A stretch of DNA of 64,000 nt from Pigmentibacter sp. JX0631 (GTDB lineage: Bacteria > Bdellovibrionota_B > Oligoflexia > Silvanigrellales > Silvanigrellaceae): NCBI RefSeq assembly GCF_029873255.1, contig NZ_CP123622.1:1334501-1398500 (forward strand), written 5' to 3'. Both the position numbers and the translations under genes were made by a program. Shown here piece after piece: positions 15,212 to 25,400 of the stretch. The notes under the pieces are model-generated. The model was not told the DNA's origin. It saw nothing but the letters and a program-made list of their open reading frames with translations, and did no database searches. The stretch's first letter is position 1; every line of letters begins with the position of its first letter.

Positions 15212-17069
15212 TACCGCTCTAAACGCCATATCTATTGCAGAATGCGTAAAAGGAATCCAAGAAGAATCAGAATTTGCGATAGTAATGTTACCGACTTTTG
15301 TTCTTGCCGCCGTAATTATTTTATCAACTTCTGTTTCTTTATCATATAATGAATTAAATGTATAAGAATATCCATGTGACCATCTATTTACAGTTATTGC
15401 TAAAATATCTTTTTCATGATTAAAACCGTATGTACCAAGCATTCTTTGCAGTTGATTTCTAATATCTTTTTCAAAATCAGCAAAACTCATTCCTAAAAGT
15501 TTATATCTACCTAATTTAGATTTTGTTCTAGCATCCAAAGAAGGATCTAATACTGTTGGAACATAAGTCATATGCAGACAAATAGGATCATTAGGTGATT
15601 TAGAATGTTCATATCCACCAATATTTACTGGATAATCTAATTTCACTCGACAGTAAGTCATGGTTGGAGAATAAATTTCATGCACTCCAGCTTTAAAAAA
15701 AGATTGCCAATTTCTTATTACAACCTTACTATATACAATATTTGCTTTAATATTTTTTGCTAAACAGTCTTTTTGTATATTAGAAATTTCAGGTATAATA
15801 TGTGGTATCATCATATTGTACCCTGCCATAATAACTTGATTGCCTTTCACACGTATCAATTTTCCTGAATGATCAAAATATCCAATATTTACTGAATTTT
15901 TTTCATTGTATGCATGCACAACTGTACTATTTAATCTTAATTTAACATGATTACTTGGCAAATCTAATTTTGAATAATCAAAATTCGCAAGAACAACATC
16001 GTGCATAGTATTTCCTAAGGCAACAGCTGGTATCATTTTTCTTACTAAAAGTCTTGCTAAGGATGAATTACCATCAGGAAAGTGATAAATATATGGATCT
16101 TCAAGTTCAGCTTTACCGACACCACTGAGTTTAGGAATATTTAAACCATCAAGACCTGGAACTCCCAAATTTCGAGCATCTAAAGCAGATACCCCATCAA
16201 TACCATTCGCATAAAAATCTGAACTTTTTGCTTGAAAAAATAAAGCTACATGTTTTGAAAGTTTTACATTGTTTATTAAATAATCCCTATAGCTGGTTTC
16301 TGCTAAATATTTTAAACATTCTTTTTCCGAAAAATTAGGTAAATAATTTATTTTTTTAGTAAATAAACTTACTAATGAAATTTTATCTTCTGCAGAAAAA
16401 GGAAATTCTTTTATAAAATTTTGATAACTCTTTCCATTCAAATGCTTTGGATCTACATCATCTGCAATAACTCGTGCAGGATCTCCGTTAATTAACTTAT
16501 CAACGCCAAATGTTTCTTTATTAAAAAAAACTCCTCGACTCAAACCCATTTCAGAATAAAAATTTCTATTAAAACATTTGCCTAATTCATCGATATTTAC
16601 ACCAATATCATCAAGCAGATTTATAGCTATCTTACTGTAAATACTTTTTGGTGATTGCAGCGATTCAGTGCCTCCATAGGCTAAAATAAGTTTTTTATTT
16701 ATAATAAATTCGTTTCTTTTAGCATGTCCACCAAAATCATCATGATTATCAAGAATTAATATTTTTTTCTCATTTCCAAACTTTTTTTGGTAAAATCGAG
16801 CAGCTGACAAGCCACTAATCCCTGCTCCAACAATCACTAAATCATAATTTTCAAAAATTGGTAGATCTTTAATTGAAAACTTTTCTTTTTCTCGACCTAA
16901 TTTGTGGGCTATTTCAAAGGAACCATTATGGTTACCCCTTAAACCTTGAAGTAGAGGTGGATAAGAATTTTTTTTTTCTCTCTGAAGCAAAAAGTTGATC
17001 AAGAGGTGTTAAACCAGCAGTAATTGCTATAGAAACTCCATTAAGAAAATCACGCCTAGTAATAGTCAT
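15188..17069 (-). pseudogene. Tat-exported FAD-dependent oxidoreductase (spermidine-dehydrogenase-like), frame broken in an A10 tract
   Basis: The N-terminus starts at an ATG (17069) with AAAGGAA upstream and reads TITRRDFLNGVSIAITAG, a clear twin-arginine signal, through LDQLFASER. The frame then stops, while the main frame carries NSYPPLLQGLRG, the FAD-binding DLVIVGAGISGLSAARFY, ILDNHDDFGGHAKRNEF and a long body to 15188. The break is a run of ten A (minus strand; T10 at 16968-16977): removing one A joins both parts into about 626 residues. N-terminus and body resemble periplasmic spermidine dehydrogenases (SpdH type), which oxidise spermidine; substrate assignment is tentative. As read, the body (15188-17002) would have only a non-natural start without export. 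Confidence 0.72.
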
Positions 17070-17291
17070 AAGAATTCCTTTCATATTTAGTTTAGTATTT
17101 ATATGAAATAAATATGAAATTGTCAAAAATAATATTATTTTATAATAATTTGCTAAAGGTTATATATTATTTTTACTAAATTTAATTTATTTTATAAAAA
17201 CAATAATATTTATAATTAAAAATATTTAGCAATCATTAGAACGCATACTATAGTATTTCTATTTATTGTAGATTTAGGTAGGAGATAAAGA

Positions 17292-17834
17292 ATGAAAACT
17301 CATATCATACTCAATTTAGAAGGAACTTATTATCTTTCAGAAGTTTTGCCACATGATAAACCAAGTTATCTTGAGCATTTCAAAGAAAAACAAATATATG
17401 ACCAAACTTTAAACATACCTTTCCCATATACTGAAGCAAATGCTGATTGGTGGATTAATTACGTAACAGAATCAACTTTAAAAATAGGAAAACCAATTCA
17501 CTGGGCTATCCGAAATTCAGACGGAAAATTAATTGGTGGAATTGGCTTAAATGATTTTGAAATTGGGAAATCCTACAAAACGGAGTTAGGCTATTGGTTA
17601 GCAAAACCTTTCTGGAATAAAGGAATTATGACGAATGCTGTTAAAGCAGTAACCGATCTTGGTTTGAATGAATATGGGCTTATACGCATCACAGCACATG
17701 TCTTCGACTTCAATATAGGGTCTGCAAAAGTATTAGAAAAAGCAGGATATTCACTTGAGGGCATTCTCCGCAAAAATTATCAAAAAGATGGGAAAATTTT
17801 TGATGGTAAACTCTATGCAATTGTTAAAGAATAA
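17292..17834 (+). CDS. GNAT-family N-acetyltransferase (RimJ/RimL-like)
   Basis: 180 residues. The acetyl-CoA fold is visible: a WAIRNSDGKLIGGIGLND strand pair, TELGYWLAKPFWNKGIMTNA (the Q/RxxGxG/A pyrophosphate loop in its RimJ/L form), and ITAHVFDFNIGSAKVLEKAGY, the typical 'N..S..vLeK.GF' ending. Members acetylate protein N-termini, small amines or antibiotics; the substrate is not visible. A TAGGAG element lies before the ATG. It lies between the two insertion sequences, divergent from the flavoprotein gene. Confidence 0.82.
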   Translation: MKTHIILNLEGTYYLSEVLPHDKPSYLEHFKEKQIYDQTLNIPFPYTEANADWWINYVTESTLKIGKPIHWAIRNSDGKLIGGIGLNDFEIGKSYKTELGYWLAKPFWNKGIMTNAVKAVTDLGLNEYGLIRITAHVFDFNIGSAKVLEKAGYSLEGILRKNYQKDGKIFDGKLYAIVKE

Positions 17835-18098
17835 TATTTATATTTATTTTTTCTAAAGTTACTTTGTTTTAAATAGAGTATCTCCAATTTTTACAGAAAA
17901 AGTTTTTAATTTAACAAAAGTATTATTATAACAACTTAATAAAATTATGAAACTTTTACTTTAATTTATATCAAATTTATACTACAATATATTTTCATAG
18001 AAAAATACTTAATTTTTTTAGTATTTTTCATTTCGTGAAAAAATTAAATATACTTATTCTCTATAATCTTATTTTTTAAACACAAGAATGAAAAAATC

Positions 18099-18647
18099 AT
18101 GCTAAAAAATATAACTCTAATTTTTTTATTATTGTATTGTAATAACCTCTATTCTAAGGAAGAAATTTCTTTTCTAAATAATCAGGATGAAAATATTCAA
18201 ATTGAATTTATTGTCACTAGACTAGAAGTAAAATCATTATTTAGAGGGCAAGAACCAATGTTTGATTTAGTTAAAACTTTGCAAATTCCTTCTGGAAATT
18301 CAAGCTTAATTAGCTTAGACGAAGAATTTTATATCTTTAATAAAAATATTAAATTAAAAATAGATAACTCAGGAACAGAATGCTATTGGATCTATATATT
18401 TAATTTTATCAAAAAAACACATGGGTATTTTTTAAGACTGTTTATCAATGACCAAGAAATGGGAAAAATATGTGCTACTAAATATTCTTCTGTTGATTAC
18501 AAAGTTCACGCTAATCTAGAGTTAGGAAAAAACTCTTCTAATCTATATGTATTAAAATTTTATAACTCAGGATGGTGGGGAGAAAAAACAATTGAAACAG
18601 AAGAATTAGAAGTTATTTTAGATTATGATGTTAAAGTTGGGAATTAA
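18099..18647 (+). CDS. Exported protein of unknown function
   Basis: 182 residues with a short signal peptide (ITLIFLLLYCNNLYSKE). The mature part is beta-rich with two cysteines (GTECYWIY and GKICATKY) and aromatic segments such as NSGWWGEKTIE. I recognise no family. The 264 bases upstream are AT-rich and hold no other gene. The upstream cysteine in LLYCNN could also be read as a lipobox, but the residues after it do not fit well. Confidence 0.55.
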   Translation: MLKNITLIFLLLYCNNLYSKEEISFLNNQDENIQIEFIVTRLEVKSLFRGQEPMFDLVKTLQIPSGNSSLISLDEEFYIFNKNIKLKIDNSGTECYWIYIFNFIKKTHGYFLRLFINDQEMGKICATKYSSVDYKVHANLELGKNSSNLYVLKFYNSGWWGEKTIETEELEVILDYDVKVGN

Positions 18648-18758
18648 TTATTTAAAAATAATACTTAAAATTTAATTCAAACTTATTTTCATACATAAAC
18701 CTTGCTCCACAAGTATTTCAAAAAAATACAGGATAACTGATAAATTATTTTCATAATT

Positions 18759-19289
18759 TTAGTTTTTTAAATTTTTTCTAATAAATAACGCAGAAATTCC
18801 TACAAATAAACAAGGTAACAAAATATAAATAAATTCAGACTTTAAAACAATGAAACCTCTTTCGGAAAAGAATTTTTTTACTCCGATAGGTGAAACTTTA
18901 ATTTCGCGAAATGAAAAGAAATATCTTGATTCATTAAATGGCCACCAAAATTCTACCCCTAAACCACCTGAAGTACAAGCATCAAGAATTCCATGGGAAA
19001 GCATTGAAACAAACGCAAATAAAAAAACATATAAATGTTTTGCTGTTAAATAATTAGAAAAAAATGCGGCGATTAGACCTATTAGAAAAGCCAAAAACAC
19101 AGAATGAGTAAAACCTCTGTGTCCCCATTGCGACTCATACTTTATTCCATAATTAAATCCAAGGACATCTAAATCAGGAATTACTGATAACAACATTCCT
19201 AACACTAAAAGACGTTTGGGAATATGTTTAAATCCACATGCCATAGTCAATGCCAGGGGAACTGCAATATGCGAAAAAGCTGATGCCAT
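18759..19289 (-). CDS. YdjM-like membrane-bound metal-dependent hydrolase family protein
   Basis: 176 residues with several membrane helices. Histidine/aspartate motifs typical of the YdjM family (Pfam PF04307) are present: SAFSHIAVPLAL at the N-terminus, SVIPDLDVLGF, GHRGFTHSVFLAF, and LSHGILDACTSGG. These His/Asp residues are thought to bind metal; the physiological substrate of the family is unknown. E. coli YdjM is LexA-regulated, but I see no SOS box here. It lies just upstream (in minus-strand sense) of insertion sequence copy B. Confidence 0.78.
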   Translation of the reverse strand: MASAFSHIAVPLALTMACGFKHIPKRLLVLGMLLSVIPDLDVLGFNYGIKYESQWGHRGFTHSVFLAFLIGLIAAFFSNYLTAKHLYVFLFAFVSMLSHGILDACTSGGLGVEFWWPFNESRYFFSFREIKVSPIGVKKFFSERGFIVLKSEFIYILLPCLFVGISALFIRKNLKN

Positions 19290-19375
19290 TTTATTTAATT
19301 CCTTTTAATTTGGATTAAGCAAGTAGCAATTTTTAAAGTTACAAACAATTACATAATCAATCTTGTTATAACTTA

Positions 19376-20395
19376 TGCCAGTTAAGAGTTGAGAAAAATA
19401 TTGTGAAGATTGAAGAAATAGCTCCAATTTGTTAGTTAATTGTTGCTTAAAACAAAGTAACAAAGGAGCTACCAATGGATTGGCAGAACCAACTCATTAC
19501 CGTTTACCTTACTTCCTGCAAATTTTTTTCTCAACTTTCTCCCTACATTTTTTTAAAAATAAGTCCTAATTCAAATCCTTCGTTTACTGATGAAGAAACC
19601 ATCACAATTTACATCTTTGGAATTTTGAATGAACTTAAAAATATAAAATCAATTTTTAAATTTACAAAAAATTTCCTTAGTGAATGGTTTCCAAATTTAC
19701 CTTCTTATGAAGGATTTTTATTTAGACTTAACAATCTGAATCATCTTTTTCCTGAACTTTCTAAATTCCTTTTACAGAATAAAAAGTTCAAATTAAATTC
19801 AAATACTACTAAACCTTTCGTTCTAATTGACTCTTTACCAATTATCTTGGCAAAGGGTTTTAGAGCTCACAAATGTAATACAGCAAAAGAAATTTCTTCA
19901 ATTGGTTTCTGCTCTTCCAAAAATCTTTTTTATTTTGGATTGAAACTTCATCTTACTGCTTTATTTAAAAATAAACGCCTTGCTTCCCCGGTATCAATGA
20001 AAATAACACGTGCTGCAACACATGATTTAACAGCGGTTAAGAATGATCTTTTAAATTTAAATCACTCAGAACTATTTGCTGATCGAGCGTACTGCGATCA
20101 ATTTACTAAACAAAAATTGGCTAAAAAAAATTCTAACTTGCATACTCCAATTAAACTTTCAAGAAGTAAAAAAACTCTCTCATACGATGAAAAAGTATAT
20201 TCAAAATCTGTTAGTTCAATTAGACAATCAATTGAAATCCTATTCAACTGGCTAATTGAATCTGGTGGTATTCAAACGGCATCTAAAGTCCGTTCAACAA
20301 AGGGCTTGCTTGTACATGTTTTCGGAAGATTTTCTGCATGCCTTTTTAAGTACATGTTCTTTTTCTAAATACATATTCTCAACTCTTAACTGGCA
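19376..20395 (+). mobile_element. IS982-like insertion sequence, copy B
   Basis: A 1020-base element with the same 20-base terminal inverted repeats as copy A, in opposite orientation. It is flanked by a perfect 7-base duplication TAACTTA (19369-19375 and 20396-20402). The perfect duplication and intact transposase point to a recent insertion. Confidence 0.92.
19475..20368 (+). CDS. IS982-family transposase, copy B
   Basis: 297 residues, intact, with the DDE landmarks described for copy A (LIDSLPIILAKG, LFADRAYCDQ, SIEILFNWLIES). Differs from copy A at two residues. It starts about 100 bases inside the element with a GGAG before the ATG. Confidence 0.88.
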   Translation: MDWQNQLITVYLTSCKFFSQLSPYIFLKISPNSNPSFTDEETITIYIFGILNELKNIKSIFKFTKNFLSEWFPNLPSYEGFLFRLNNLNHLFPELSKFLLQNKKFKLNSNTTKPFVLIDSLPIILAKGFRAHKCNTAKEISSIGFCSSKNLFYFGLKLHLTALFKNKRLASPVSMKITRAATHDLTAVKNDLLNLNHSELFADRAYCDQFTKQKLAKKNSNLHTPIKLSRSKKTLSYDEKVYSKSVSSIRQSIEILFNWLIESGGIQTASKVRSTKGLLVHVFGRFSACLFKYMFFF

Positions 20396-20414
20396 TAACT
20401 TATCCTTATTAGTA

Positions 20415-20912
20415 TTATTTTCGCATATTTTCTAGATGATATGGATTTGAGGGTGGACAAATTTCAATGTCGTTATCAGAATTGTAAATATAATTACTTT
20501 TTTGTCCATCAACAACTTGAAAATATCTATCATTAACGACTTCAATTTGTTGGATTACTCGATTCACAAATTCATCTAATTTATCATTTCGCTTCAGATT
20601 ATAGGAATTTTCATAATAATTATTGATAGTGGTTGGGAATAAACATTTATTTTTCATATTATGATTAGGTTTTAAAACTTTCTTTACCTGAATAAGATCC
20701 TGTGTCGGAAAAATATTTAAATCACCTTTAATAGTATGATATCTTTCTTTTATATTTTTCTGATCATTTTCTTTATTATTTTTAACTTTTTCAAAAGCAT
20801 GGTAGTCTTGAAAACTTTTTGGTAAGAAAACAGCATATGAATTTGTTTCTTTTGCGAATACTGTTGCGTTTAGAAAAAACGCTGCAAAAACAAGAATAAT
20901 ATTATTTTTCAT
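20415..20912 (-). CDS. Exported protein of unknown function
   Basis: 165 residues with a good signal peptide (IILVFAAFFLNATVFAKE). The mature part is hydrophilic with KVKNNKENDQKN, a central HTIKGDLNIFPTQDLIQV and tail SDNDIEICPPSNPYHLE, with two cysteines (NKCLFP, EICPPS). I recognise no family. Its end lies just beyond the IS copy B target site, so the IS did not cut the coding frame but may have replaced the downstream region. Confidence 0.55.
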   Translation of the reverse strand: MKNNIILVFAAFFLNATVFAKETNSYAVFLPKSFQDYHAFEKVKNNKENDQKNIKERYHTIKGDLNIFPTQDLIQVKKVLKPNHNMKNKCLFPTTINNYYENSYNLKRNDKLDEFVNRVIQQIEVVNDRYFQVVDGQKSNYIYNSDNDIEICPPSNPYHLENMRK

Positions 20913-21039
20913 AGATTATAAATACTTAAAATAGATATTAATGTAAAAATAGTGTTTGAAAAGCTTAACAAACAAGTATTCACTAACAGAAAATTATTTT
21001 TTTTACAACTTTTTTACAAACTAGATAAGTTAACTCTTG

Positions 21040-22014
21040 CTAATACATTTTTTTCTTTGGCATAATTTTAAATTGATTTGTTTCTGCTATAAATTTAATT
21101 TCTGAATAAAACATTATCTCAAAATTTTTTACTTTAACAAAAGCTGAAGTAATTTGCTTTTGTTGTAAAAACTGTTCTGGTAGTATTGAATTACTTCTAT
21201 CGAGTAGTACAATATTTCCTGAAGATATTTGTTTTAAAAAATTTTCATCTAATTCAATCTCTGGAATTTTGGGTAATATCTTTATTACAGGAATTAAATT
21301 AGAGTCAATTTTATTTTTTAATTCTTGTTTATCAATATCTGCAGATACATAAATAGCATTTTCTACATGCCAAGGCTCAACAAATTCTCTTCTTAATTGT
21401 GAGCAATAACCCACAGTACCAATGGCTTTAGCTAAATCCCTTGCAAGAGAACGAACGTATGTACCTTTTCCACATAATACTCTTAGTGAAATACTTTCTT
21501 CGGATAGATTGGAATTGACTATTTCAAGTTTTTCAATAAAAATTTTTCTTTTTTTAGTTTCAATTGGATTCGGAATACTTCCACTTGCCCGCATATATTC
21601 ATATAAAGGCTTTCCATTCATTTTTAATGCGCTATAGACAGGAGGTATTTGTTCAATTTCTCCTTGAAATAAATTCAATTTTGCTTCAATCAATTCAGCA
21701 AAGTTTTGTGGTACGTTTTTTTCTTCTACAATTCTTCCAGACGCATCTAATGTATCAGTTTCTTTACCTAATTTAATAGTAAACAAATATTGTTTTTTTC
21801 CATCCATTATTTCGTCTGATAGTCTAGTAGCTCCTCCAATTAACACAGGTAACAAGCCAGTAGCAAAAGGATCTAAAGTTCCTAAATGCCCAACTTTATC
21901 AATATTTAATGCTTTCCGTACCAGGGATACAATTTTATGACTTGTCATACCTGCGGCTTTATCTACTAGAATTAAACCACAGTAATTGCTAACTTCACTT
22001 TGCTTAATATTCAT
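21040..22014 (-). CDS. truB: tRNA pseudouridine-55 synthase
   Basis: 324 residues. TruB makes pseudouridine in the T-loop of tRNAs. The catalytic aspartate is D48 in VGHLGTLDPFATGLLPV; LILVDKAAGMTSHKIV is motif I and LRVLCGKGTYVRSLARDLA the third motif. The C-terminal PUA-like part is shortened and divergent. It is the last gene of the nusA-infB operon, 20 bases after rbfA. It starts at the ATG at 22014. Confidence 0.95.
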   Translation of the reverse strand: MNIKQSEVSNYCGLILVDKAAGMTSHKIVSLVRKALNIDKVGHLGTLDPFATGLLPVLIGGATRLSDEIMDGKKQYLFTIKLGKETDTLDASGRIVEEKNVPQNFAELIEAKLNLFQGEIEQIPPVYSALKMNGKPLYEYMRASGSIPNPIETKKRKIFIEKLEIVNSNLSEESISLRVLCGKGTYVRSLARDLAKAIGTVGYCSQLRREFVEPWHVENAIYVSADIDKQELKNKIDSNLIPVIKILPKIPEIELDENFLKQISSGNIVLLDRSNSILPEQFLQQKQITSAFVKVKNFEIMFYSEIKFIAETNQFKIMPKKKMY

Positions 22015-22034
22015 AATTTTATATTGTTCTTTAA

Positions 22035-22451
22035 TTATTTTTTAGGTTGATGCTCTTGATTTAAAGATTCATCTTTTAAAGATGAGTTTTTTTCATTTTC
22101 TTTTAATTCATCACTAACTTTAGTTAACAATGCACCCATTTTTACTGAATACTCTACACTATCATCATAATAAAAAACTATTTCTGGAGTGTAGCGAATC
22201 AGTAAAGATTTTCCTAATTCACGTCTGATAAAGCCAGAAGCTTGCTTCAAACCTTTTTCAGCTAATTTTCTTTGCTCAGGTTCACCCAATACAGAAAAAT
22301 AAACTTTAGCAATTTGTAAATCAGGAGACATTTTTACTGAATTTAAGGTAATGCCACGCACCCGAGGATCAGATATTTCTCCACGAACAAGCATCATTGC
22401 AATATGTTCGCGGATTTGCTCACCAAGTTGTAGCATTCTTTTTGTAGCCAT
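22035..22451 (-). CDS. rbfA: 30S ribosome-binding factor A
   Basis: 138 residues. The single KH-like domain shows QLGEQIREHIAMML, ISDPRVRGITLNSVKMSPDL and AKVYFSVLG, and PEIVFYYDDSVEYS. It aids late 16S rRNA maturation and cold adaptation. A charged tail (ENEKNSSLKDESLNQE) follows the domain. Located between infB (20 bases upstream) and truB, in the standard operon order. Confidence 0.94.
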   Translation of the reverse strand: MATKRMLQLGEQIREHIAMMLVRGEISDPRVRGITLNSVKMSPDLQIAKVYFSVLGEPEQRKLAEKGLKQASGFIRRELGKSLLIRYTPEIVFYYDDSVEYSVKMGALLTKVSDELKENEKNSSLKDESLNQEHQPKK

Positions 22452-22471
22452 TTAAACAAAATATCCTTTAA

Positions 22472-25400
22472 TTAATTAAGAGTAGCAGCTATTTCTTCAA
22501 CAATAAATGCTTCCAAAATATCACCAACTTTAATATCATTATAATTTTCTACGCCGATACCGCACTCAAAACCTTGTGCAACTTCTTTTGCATCGTCTTT
22601 AAAGCGTTTTAAAGAACCAATTTTTCCAGTGTAAATAACCACACCATCTCGTACTATTCTAACATGAGAATTACGTATTACTTTTCCATCAGAAATCATA
22701 CTACCAGCAATAACTCCAACCTTAGGAACAGAGAAAGTGTTCCGCACTTCTGCATGCCCAATAATTTTATCTTGCTTGATAGGAGCTAAAGTACCAACCA
22801 TTGCAGCTTGAACAGCTTCAATAAGTTCATAAATAATGCTGTAGCATTGAATTTTAATGCCTGCCTGTTCAGCTACTTGTGCAGCAACTCTATCAGGACG
22901 AACATTAAAACCAAGAATAAGAGCATTTGAAGCTTTTGCTAATATGACATCAGTCTCAGTAATACCACCAACTGCAGAGTGGAGAATTTTAGTTTTAACT
23001 TTTGCAGTATCTAATTTTGCAAGAGAAGCTCTAATTGCTTCTGCAGAACCATGGGTATCTGCTTTTACTATAATAGAAACTTCTTTTGCTTTATCTTCAG
23101 CTTTTGCCATTAAGGCTAACAATTCATCCATAGATGAACCACGTTGACTTGCTAAATCTTTTTGGCGTTGCTTTTCAATTCTGTAAGCAACTGCTTCTTT
23201 CGCAATAGCGTCACTAACAACACAGTTAAATTGGTCACCAGCAGCTGGAACATCGCTCAAACCAATAATTTCTACAGGAGTGGCAGGTTCAGCTTGGGTA
23301 ATTTTTTCGCCGTTAGCGTCATTCATTGCTCTAATTCTACCCATTGAAGTTCCAACGACAATAAAGTCTTGGTTTTTCAAAGTACCCTTAGTTACAATAA
23401 CGGTCGCAACTGGACCTCTTGCTTTGTCAAGTTTCGCTTCGATGACAATACCTTCTGCTAAAGTATCTTTAGCAGCTTTTAGATCTAGCACTTCTGCTTG
23501 TAGTAGAATGGACTCTATAAGTTCATTTAGACCTTGATGCGTTTTAGCAGAAACTTGGACGAAGATAGAATCTCCACCCCATTCCTCAGGCATAACACCT
23601 TGGTCTGATAATTCTCTGTTAATACGATCTAAATTAGAACCAGGTTTATCTATTTTATTCACAGCGACAATAATAGGCACATTAGCTGCTTTAGCATGCG
23701 AAATAGCTTCAATAGTTTGAGGCATCACACCGTCGTCCGCAGCAACAACTAAAACCACAATATCAGTAACTTGCGCCCCTCTGGCACGCATTGCAGTAAA
23801 TGCTTCGTGACCAGGAGTGTCTAAGAAAGTTAATTTTTGACCTTTATAATCTATCTGGTAAGCACCAATATGTTGAGTAATTCCACCAGCTTCTTTTGCA
23901 GCTACATTTGCAGATCGAATAGCATCTAGTAATGATGTTTTACCATGATCCACATGTCCCATAATTGTAATAATTGGAGGACGTGGAAGTGAATTTAATT
24001 CATTATTTTGTATTGTTCTACGCGCTAAGATATCACCAATAGTTACACTAGAACTTTGTGTTTCAAATCCAAATTCTTGTGAGACAAATGTAGCAGTATC
24101 AAAATCAAGTTGTTGATTAATACTTGCAGACATTCCTAGCTTCATTAATACTTTAATAACTGCACTTGCTTTTTGACTAAGTTCACCTGCCAAATCATTT
24201 ACAGTAATCGATTCGTCTATACGAATTATTTTCTTTGATGCCTTAGTTGGATTTGCAGCTTCAACTTTTTTAATTTCTTTTTTCTTGAAGGATTGAGAAG
24301 CTTTTTTCCGATTAGGAATCATTGTTCTTACAACAATAGCTTGTTCTTCACCACCTTCAATTTCTCCGTAAAGATCTAGATCTTCATCATCCTCTAAACG
24401 GCGAGCATTTTTATTGCGGATACGACGAGCATCTTCCTCATCAGTAATTCTCCGTTTTTCTCTATCCTTATCTTTTTCACGATCTTTCAATCTTGAAGGA
24501 ACATCTTTAGTAGGAGTTGTTGCCGGAGCTTCTCCACCCATAACAAAAGGTCTACTTGTTACTGGCGCAGCTGGACGAGGTCCAAAACCTCCAGTTCTTT
24601 CAGAGTTATATCCTCCAGAAGAGCCTGGTCTACCTTGTTGTCCGCCAGCACCTGTTCTAAAGCCTGCCTGACCATTACTGTCACGAGAGTCTCTGTTGCC
24701 AAAGCCTCCAGATTGACCAGGACGGCCACTGCCTTGTTGAGCCCCATTACGAGGTTGAAAATCTCTATTACCATTACCTCTGCTGTCACGAGAGTCTCTA
24801 TTATCTGAACGTTGTCCACCCATCATACCATTTTGGGATTGATTTGGACGACCATAGTTATCGCGTGGATTACTAGATCTTGGAGCACCATTGTCGTCTC
24901 TACGATAAGCATTTTGTGAATTAAAACTTGCAGTTGTATAGCTTTGTGGTTTTGTAGGTGGAGCGGAAGGAGTTGCTTCAGCTTTTCTAACTATAACCGC
25001 ACCTGTCTCTGTTTTTGTATTGGAAACAGATTTTGAATTTTGAGCAGGAGTCGCTGTACTGGACGCAGAACGTATGACTTGAGCAGAACTTGAAGAATTA
25101 GAACTTGGGGAATTGGTAGTTTGCACGTTATTAATCTCATCACTCTTTTGAGAGCGTATAGCTGATGTTGCACCTACTTCGGAGCCCTTAGACCTTGATT
25201 CTGTATCAGTTCTACTGGAAATTGCCTCTTGAGTTTGAGCGGAAGCAGCTGTTGTCTCTCTGTAATCTGGGGTTGTAGTTTTTTCTCCTACACGTGTAGA
25301 AGAATTAGAAACAGTTTGATTGTTAGCTAATGCGGATTTCATATTCTCACTTGCAGTGTCTTCTTCGTTATGAACTGCTTTGTTTCGTTTATGAATATCA

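Noticed and set aside
13263-20395. Composite transposon formed by the two IS copies
   Set aside because: The outermost flanks (CTATAAA at left, TAACTTA at right) do not match, and each copy has its own target duplication, so they inserted independently.
24559-24819. Open frame within infB on the same strand in another frame
   Set aside because: It comes from the Gly/Arg/Asn low-complexity linker of IF-2; no ribosome site or family, and the infB frame explains the DNA.
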